From positions 529,996-593,995 of the forward strand of contig JAEQBH010001392.1 of assembly GCA_016808115.1 (NCBI GenBank): 64,000 bases of DNA, written 5' to 3'. The first letter of the stretch is position 1; each line of letters starts with the position of its first letter. The notes under the pieces are model-generated. The model had not been told where the DNA came from. It searched no databases and saw only the letters and a program-made list of their open reading frames with translations. Positions 56,031-64,000 of this stretch are shown here, in pieces. This DNA comes from Tetrastigma voinierianum. Its lineage: Eukaryota; Streptophyta; Magnoliopsida; Vitales; Vitaceae. Both the position numbers and the translations under genes were made by a program.

Positions 56031-56619
56031 TTTAAAAACTCAAAAGCTCATTTAATTAATACGAAAATTACGTAAGCTTCCAGAATATTAAAAGTCATTG
56101 ATAAAATAAGTTATAAATGAATTGATTTCATTTTATGAACACTCAAAATGCCTTTTAACTCAAAATTAGTTTTTAAAAATAAGATTTATAAACATGGCCA
56201 ACAACCTTCTTTTTTCTTTAAATTATTTATGTACCTAAGAGCTTTTTCTTTCTTTTTTTGAATTTTGAAATTATCCTTCCCGAGTTGAGGACAAGTGCAC
56301 CTATCATTTCTCTTATTTCTGCGCAAACTTACACACATTTTCCACAACTTTACATTCTAAATTATCTTTTATTTCTTTTTCTTTTTTTGTCTCTCTCAAC
56401 AAAGATGTATCAATCAATTAAGAAACATAGATATATAATTGTAAACCATAAATGTTCTGTTGATCTGGGCCCTATCTCCTTTCTAATATCACCGAAAAAT
56501 ATATATACTAGAAAGAAAACAAATTAACCCTGTATAATTTGGACAAGAATGTGTATATGTGTGCTTACAACAATAACTGACACCTTCATGAAATGGGATA
56601 TTAGAGGTGATGTGCTACT
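56031..56619. other. AT-rich spacer (copy B)
   Basis: Matches 16065-16663; no gene is seen. Confidence 0.5.
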
Positions 56620-59600
56620 TGTAACACCCCGAATTATACCCTAGTAGTTTTATAACATGTTTAAAGTATATTTGACAATTTTCCATGTGATGACTTATTT
56701 GTCTTAAAGTAAGGTGCCTGTGTTATAATGGGTATTATAAAAGTTATCAGGAATTAAAGAAAATCAAGGACCTAAGGGCAAGGACCTAAATGCAAATCCA
56801 GGGGTTAATGTGCAAGTTGAGAAAAGAGCGGATCAAATGGTAGAGTAACATGTGGCTTTCTAGGAGTTTGAATTCAAATTGGCCTTGGGAGCCTTGGAAT
56901 ATGGATAAGAGGCGAATGAGATCCAAAAATTGGGCTCTCATTTTCACTGTCTCTTGTTACCGTTTGAAGAAATGTATGAGAAGAAAAGGAAGAAGTGAAG
57001 TAAGGAAAGGAGAGTTAGAGTCGGGGTGACCAAGAAATAGGTACTCTGACTCCCTTGAAGTTCAATTCTATTGTGGCTCTGTGTTGTTGGTAATTGTTAT
57101 TTAGTTTCAGGGTCCTTAATCGAGGAGTTTTAAGATGAAGGAATGTCGTGTTAGGGAGATGTCACAAACTCCCCCAAAACCCTAAGTGAATTATTTGGTC
57201 ATAACTTGGCATAGAGTACTCCAATTTAGGGAAATCAAAGCAAAGGGGAACCTAAGACCTATGTGACCCACATTTTCCTAAGAAGACCTGTGAGTATTAA
57301 TGTCGCGCCCCAACCCCCGCCACGCCGAAGAGTGGAAAGTGGCACGAACTAGACTCTTTAACCCGTTTTTCTCGCTATCAGGCCCCATTTGTATATATTT
57401 TTTCATAAAGAAATAAAACTTATAACATATAGATATAAAAAACAAATCTCACCGTATGGTGTCTCATAATATTCGCATATATCCGAGTCCCATTTACTAA
57501 GTTCTTATACAATTTCACTATTAAGCAAAACTATACATTTACATACAAAACAAACCCAAAGCCTACTTAGGTGTGGTCTCTATTGTTGTGTTGGCCTGGG
57601 GATGCTAATGCCGTGAATGTCATCTTTTGTACTACACCTGATGAAACACCCGAAGCAAGCTTATACCTTAGTGGAAACATATAACATATATGACCACTTG
57701 CAACATCCTTAATTTCAAGATATATACAATACTACAAAAATATACTTCTTTATATATCATATGCATCTTTCATATCATTTGCATATTTCTATGCCTTCTT
57801 CATGTGTCATGTTTCATATTATCTTATATCATCTTGTATCAATTTTTTAAGTTCGTATATTCCAAAGACATGGATACAAGGAGAATCAGAGTATACGTTG
57901 AAGGTATCATCATCACTGTATCAAATAAGACTTATGCATGTATTGTATGACCCAAACGAGGCCGTATATACCCGAAGGTATCATCACTGTACAAGACAGT
58001 GACCTATGCCTGTATTATATGACCCAAATGGAGCCGCTGCAACGACCCAAACGGGGCCGCCTTAATGACCCAAACGGGGCCAACTTACAACTTGTAATCC
58101 CTCATAAGCAATGCCTACTTGTCCATCCACTTTGGAATATATGCAGGAAATCAAGCTTATTAGGTTTTATCTCGAGTCAGATATCATACTAGTCATTTAC
58201 ATGTTTCTATTAATGCTCATGTGTTCATATTTCATATCAACGCTTCTTTTTTTTTATTTATTTACTTCAAATACTTTACAATCGAAATATTTCCTTCAAA
58301 AATGTAGTTTCACTTTAATTATTCTGACCTCATAAACAACTTAATAATTTTTATTTCAAGGGGATTTAGTTTTCCTAGAAGTCTAGTTTACCTAGAAATT
58401 TGAATCACTCAATTTGAGTGAGTGAACCCTAAATTATGGCCTAAATACCAAAATTGTTTCAAACACCAAAATCAGATTAAATCAAATTGTAATCGACACG
58501 AAACAAAGCCTCACTTACGAATTTTTCTGGCCCAATGGGGCAAATTTGAATATACTTATTTCAAGGAGATTTTTTATCCTAGAAGTCTAGTTTATAAAAA
58601 AATTTGAATAACTCAATTTGGATGAGTGATGGCCAAGACAAAAATGTGGATTTTGGAAAACTTTTTTGACAAAGATCTCCCTAAAACCCCAACATTTCCT
58701 TTATACAAACATTCCTCAATCGAGGGATCACAACCAACTCAAACAACCATATAACACATTTAGAAGAGTTAGGGTTTTCCTAACTCAAACATGAACAAGG
58801 AAGGAGTATGAGGAGTTTCCAAACCTTGTTTTCTTTTTTTGAAACAAACTTTCCTCTTCTTCCTTCTTCTAGCATGAACCAAGAGGAAACAAAACCATGG
58901 ATTGCACAAAAGCCAAATGACCTCCTTCCTCCCTCCACCGGAATTTCCTAGCCCTGCCCCTCCCTCTCTTTCACAAATGCGAAAATATCTCATTCAAGAC
59001 CAAATTTTGGTCTTATCTGTTTTCCTTCACAATGCCTTGTTTGGCCAAAGCCATTTTTTTGCTTTTTTTTTTTTTTTTTCCCTTTTTGCATTTTTAGTCA
59101 TTCATTTTTCTTTCCTTTTCATTTCAGCTTCTCAATATTCTATTTTGGCATGTAAACTTATTATCTTATGACCCTTGAGTCCTTAATGTGACATTTTACT
59201 ATTTTTACCCTTTGACTTTCAGAAACCCCAACCTGATTGAATGTTATAATAGTTTTTGAACTGATTAGAGGTCCAATGATAGAAACGAGGGTAGATTAGA
59301 ATTTAGAACGCTCCGGACGTCATTTGGGCATAAAGTGAAATTTTTCGAAAATTTTCACCGAATGCCCTAAGGAATAGTGATTTTTCTTATTATATCCGGA
59401 TGGAGGGGTTTGCAAAGGAATTTTTAAGAAATTTTAGTTCCTATGACTTTGAACTGATATTTAGAAGAGAATTGATACGTCAATAGTGATTTTCTGATCA
59501 AATTCGAAGCCTGCTAATATTTTTTGGAAATCAATGAAATGAAAATGTCCTAAATAATCATAGATTCTAACGAAACTGAAACGGAGTGAAACGGAGTCCG

Positions 59601-62600
59601 TTTTGATAGTTTTCAGGCGATTCGAACGTAATTCAGATAATAATACGCTATTGTCCGAATTTACGATTTTAATGATTTTAAATCCGATTTCGGTGATTTC
59701 AGAGCCTGGAATCCAATGTGAAGGATTTAATTAGAATATTTCATGGTCAATTTGAAGTTTAGAATGACCATAGAATAGTTTGACATTTAATCTGGGTATA
59801 AAAGTATAAGGTGAAACTGAGATAAAATTTGCTATAAGGGAGATATTTTCTTGTGAGAGCCAATCAAAACCTTTCTTAAAGGCTAAGTTATGATTAAAAT
59901 AATAGGTTAATGGATTTGTGATTAATTAGAATGGACCAATGACAAGGTGACATGTGTAAGTCACTTGTCACCAACCAATGAGATTCTTTGGGCTCAAGTG
60001 CAATTTGGCAAAATTGTGTTGGTCAAAATATAAAAACAAGAAAAATGAAAGTTTGCTCAAAAGAGGAGAGCTCGTCCATATGAGAGAAAGAGGGAAGAAA
60101 AGAGAGAAAAGAAAGGAGAGAAAGGAGAAGGGAGAAAACATGTGAGGGCTAAGGTGGAGCAAGGGGAGATGTGATTTTTTCTCCTTCTTCAAGCTCTTCA
60201 AGTGATCTACAAGTGGAATCAAGAGAGAGGAGCCAAGGAAAACCAAGAACAAGTAAGTTTTTAATGGTGGGAAAGTTGGATTTTGATGTTTTCCATACCT
60301 AATGTTTTGATTTTCTTGTATGGATGGTAGAATTGTGGTATTACAATAATCACGAGCGATTTGGATAAATCGGTAAATGTGATTAGTTAGGTTTGAAAAT
60401 CAAGTGAGTGAATGGTTAGGGTTTGATGTTGAATTTTGTATGATATGTTGAAATTGGTTAGGGATTTATGAAATTGAGGTATAAGGCATTGATTTGAGTG
60501 ATTAGAGGAAGAAAATGGAAGAACAAATGAATAGAACAGCATAACTGCCAAAACGGAAATGAGGGTTAAGGATAGTTTTGCAATTTCATGTGTTTTAGGG
60601 TGAATCTAACTCTAGAAATGCATTGGAATCTGGTTAGAAAAGAAAAGGATTTGAATTGGAGGGCATTAAGATCATGTTGTAAAGTAAAGGGAATGCTGTC
60701 AAAATTTCAAACCCTATTTTTGTTTTGGCTATAGATTAAGAATCATCCAAATTAATTGATTCTAATTGCAAAGAACTACAAGATAGGGATGCAATGCATA
60801 GAAGGGACCAAGAGCAGATTAGAATTTTAAGACTCCCAAATACGGACTGGAAAGTTGGAGCTCGTGTAGCTCACTGATTTTGCTCTGTTTTGGGTAGTAT
60901 TGTAGTGTTTCGGGGCTATATGGAGTTTCTACTCATCCAAATTGAGTGATTCAAAATTCTGGGAAAAATAGACTTCTAGGGTAAAAATGTATCTAGGGGA
61001 AGTGCATGCAAATTGTAACCCCAAAGTGTCTAGAAAATTTGTCAAAGTGGAGCTATGTGCAGATTCTGTTCTGCCAAATTGAGTCATCTAGATGTAAAAT
61101 TCAATAACTTGAGTTTTGGTGATCCAAATTGGGTGATTCCAATTGGAGAAGAAACATTATAACCATAGTTTCAAATGAGGAAGAACCATTTCAATTTATG
61201 GATTTAAGATCCCATAAATCAAGCATAACAGTAGGTGATTCAGTGAGTTAACCAAGTTGGTATCAAAAACATGTTGTAACTTTGTGCTATGTAGTTGAGG
61301 GCCTTAGAGTAGGAATTTTAAATTAAAATTTAAAGAGATGTCATTGGATATATAAAGGACTGATCTGGAGAGTTTCATAATTTTTGAACACCGTTTGAAT
61401 ATTTTTTTGGGTCATAAAATCTATAGAGTATTGTGGGAAAAATGTTGGCCAAAATGAGTGGTTTTTTTAATGCTCATGTAATTTGTTAATTTGGCTTTAT
61501 ATGAATGTGATGTGGTTGGGTGAAATGAATGTGTATGGTGGATTAAAATGAAGGTGATTAATGTGTAGTTGTGGTTTTCTTGAAAAAGGTGAAAAGTAAT
61601 TCATTTGATTCGAAACGGAATTAATGTAGCGTTTTATTGAGCGTGAACTGTGGAGTAAAAAAATGATATTTTGAAAAATTGAGTTTTTAAAGGTGAATGG
61701 TTTTAATGTTAACCGAAAGGTTTCTATGGAAATGTTTATATAAATGTTAAGGCATATGGAAGTTTATGTTAAAGGATATGGAAATGTTTTATATATGTAT
61801 GCATATGTTAAGGCACAATGAAAGTTTAAAATGTGTAAAGAATGCATATGTATATTTTCCGATATATGCGTTTTAATGATAAAGTAAAGGATTTAAATGG
61901 ATTTATAAATGTATTTTGATAAAAGTTTTACTGATGGTTACCCTAACCTCATAAGGATCATATGACTGAGTATCGGCCGAAAAGTAAGCGTGTGGGTGAT
62001 TTAGGTAGAAAGTTATGTGTTACTAACCGGTGAGGGAAATGTTTGTGAGTAATATCCTTACACGTGATAAGGTGCTATGACTGAACTCCTATGCAAAGCG
62101 TGAGTTTCTCCGCAGCAGTGGTTATGACTGAATGACTCGTCCTCACCGTTAGTATCCCGAAACTGCTCTGTGTTTATCCCCCGGGTTCCATCAAAAGAAA
62201 GAAAGAAAGAAAGAAGAAAGAAAGAAAGAAAGTTTAAGGTATAAATGGATTTTTAATTAAGGGGCATGTATTATTTTGATATATACCTAAAATGTTATCT
62301 TAATGAAAAATGTACACTCACCGGGCTCCTTTAGCTCATTCCTTTCCATATGTTTCCAAAAAATATTTTCGTGGATCCGAGATGATGCACCAAGAGTATC
62401 CCTCCTGTGCTGAGTCGAGCCATCGAAGACGACGCGATGTGAACTCAGATTATATAAATAGTTTGCATATTTTATATGTCGAATAAATTGTCATGTATAT
62501 ATGCATATATATTATATTTTGAAAAGGAACTAATGTAGCGGCTCGCTTATGTCCTAGCCAAGCCCACCTTTTATAAACTCGTGTACTTAATCGTTAAGCT

Positions 62601-63109
62601 AATGTTTTGACATTGAAATGAATAAATGTATGCAGATATATTGTGTCGATTGAGTTGTGGACGAGGAGAGTCCTAAACCAAGTTGAAAATTGGAAGATTA
62701 GAAGTGTTTTTAAAATGCTTATGTGTTTTATAAATTTGGGAAAGTCCGAAAAACAGAGAAAACTCTGGCCGATTTTCATTAAAATCTAAGTGTTTGAAAA
62801 AAAAAAAAAAAAAATTTACCACTTCACTTCCGCATTATTTTCTAAAGATATGTTAAGGATTGTAAAGGGGTTCGATCCATTTATTTTCATATGATTGTTT
62901 TGAGTAAAAGTTTCTATATCCATTGGAGTGCCGGGAGGTCCCCTCTGGTTCATGTGGTTAATCCGTGTCGAGATCCTTCACTTGCATTAATTCTTCGGTT
63001 TTATCATTTTTCGTTCTTAACAATATAAAATTCAGAAAAATAATAATTTAACTTATTTTATACCCTAAACATATGTTATAAAATCACATGGTATATTTTG
63101 GGTGCTACT
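56620..63109. repeat. Inverted LTR-like complex (copy B)
   Basis: Colinear with 16664-23107. The left terminus TGTAACACCCCGAATTATAC is clearer here. Inner GC-rich start TGTCGCGCCCCAACCC at 57301. Tandem repeat at 57885-58086 with four GACCCAAA(C/T)G units. Purine-rich stretch at about 60060-60135. GAAA microsatellite at 62194-62232. No gene is supported. Confidence 0.6.
57885..58086. repeat. Tandem repeat in LTR complex (copy B)
   Basis: Two units of about 72 bp with GAAGGTATCATC and ATGACCCAAA, then short units GACCCAAACGGGGCCGCCTT and GACCCAAACGGGGCCAACTT. Confidence 0.8.
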
Positions 63110-64000
63110 AATATGACTTAAGGGACCCTTGAATTTGGGGCCAATGTAATTCACCATCGGTTCTATTTTTGAAACAGAGTACCCGGTTGTTTAGGACATA
63201 TCTTGAGAGTTTTGGTGCCCAAATTGGATGATTCCACTTGAGAAACCCTAGCATCGTAGCTTCAAATGAGTAGAAGGAACCAAAGACAAATTATAGAGTT
63301 AAGACCCCCGAAATTAGGGTCTCACAATCTACATTAGTGTAAACTGGGAACAGACTGTGATTGGCATTAAAATGCCACAACTTTAGTTTGTAGTAAGATG
63401 TTTACTGTACCATGTTATCCTTCATGGGGTAGTCATATATTTTCTGATTAATCTTTAGGTTAAGAAATATAGATTTATCAGTTGGTCATAGAAAATGAAG
63501 TTGTAACTCAATAGAATTAAAATACCAATGGATAAAAAAAATCCGATTAAATTAACATATTAGTTTGCATGTCCAATGACAAGGTACGTCAAGGACAATG
63601 TTCTTATTTTTAATTTTTCAAATTAATTTACATAAAATATTAGCGTGAATATTCCTCTTTTCTAGTGAGTAAGGATTGAAGTTATAGAATTTGCCAATAG
63701 ATTCAATGTACAATCTATTAATTTATTCATCTCAAATTCATTGAATGCTTCCTCTATACTATCCTACACACCCAAATTCATTGAAGAGTTCCCATATTTA
63801 AAAAATATTTCTACAAAAACTTAGAGTCCTTTTGTTTTTATTTTTTTATTTTTTTTATTTTTTGCTTAAAGTAATTGGCTTTCACCATTAAGCATGCTTG
63901 TTTTTAAACTTTTTCATGACTTATTTTTAAAAGAAAAAGCCAAATTTTTTGGATTTATTTTTATTTTTCTAATGATCTTAATGTATTTTTCTATTTAGAA
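63110..64000. repeat. LTR-family fragment and T-rich tail (copy B)
   Basis: Matches 23108-23992; homology continues to the last base. Confidence 0.5.

Larger units (their letters stand above)
37678..64000 (+). repeat. Copy B of the >24-kb direct duplication
   Basis: Colinear with 1-23992. The offset is about 37.7 kb at the left end and about 40.0 kb at the right end. The growth is mostly explained by about 2.5 kb of chromovirus (about 50272-52770) missing in copy A. Homology is still continuing at 64000, so the right limit is unknown. The junction at 37678 is only where the window starts to overlap itself; it lies inside a copia element and is not a biological breakpoint. Confidence 0.97.

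Noticed and set aside
1..64000. Integrated plant virus (pararetrovirus) origin for the RT/RNase H pieces
   Set aside because: Domain order with integrase, Met-tRNA PBS, LTRs, PPTs and target duplications identifies LTR retrotransposons; no movement or coat protein is seen.
1..64000. An undescribed multi-gene system (defence, biosynthetic or similar)
   Set aside because: No clustered intact genes exist; apart from the kelch-like relic and the partial split gene, all coding traces belong to retroelements.

Overview
The window is nuclear plant DNA, most likely from a eudicot. It is AT-rich. It is full of Ty1/copia and Ty3/gypsy retrotransposon remains carrying plant-type primer-binding sites (TGGTATCAGAGC-like, initiator Met-tRNA). 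It also has LINE and MITE remains, long LTR-like blocks, and a few host-gene pieces with GT/AG introns. No open frame exceeds 189 codons, and most recognisable coding pieces are broken by frameshifts. I see no rRNA, tRNA, organelle, bacterial or viral genes.

The dominant structure is one large direct duplication. Bases 1-23992 (copy A) are repeated at 37678-64000 (copy B), in the same order and orientation. Both copies run to the window edges. The bases between (23993-37677) occur once here. Shared order in each copy: 5' end of a minus-strand copia element; a long terminal-inverted-repeat element; a small MITE; a GC-rich relic; an LTR-like tail; a second MITE; a broken kelch-like gene; a plus-strand gypsy pol relic; a minus-strand copia LTR and RNase H remnant; a minus-strand gypsy chromovirus; a second copy of the plus-strand RT fragment; an AT-rich spacer; a LINE ORF1 relic; a gag-only gypsy element; then a 6.5-kb complex of LTR-like arms in both orientations. 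Copy B holds about 2.5 kb of the chromovirus that copy A lacks. AT-rich stretches match closely, while GC-rich stretches differ by many short indels.

The single-copy interval holds short minus-strand exons with good splice sites (25725-28620, gene not recognised), a truncated plus-strand copia element with a short LTR (28839-30080), and a minus-strand copia element (32350-38815). That copia element has both LTRs, PBS, PPT, 5-bp TATAA target duplications and traces of GAG, PR, IN, RT and RNase H. Its right LTR and flank lie inside the duplicated segment. The window therefore begins inside copy A's version of this element.

Nothing here forms a working pathway. The content is a nested repeat landscape. 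Its most notable aspects are the scale of the duplication (true tandem duplication or an assembly/haplotype artefact), the repeated loss of the reverse transcriptase core from every gypsy body, and the inverted LTR complex.
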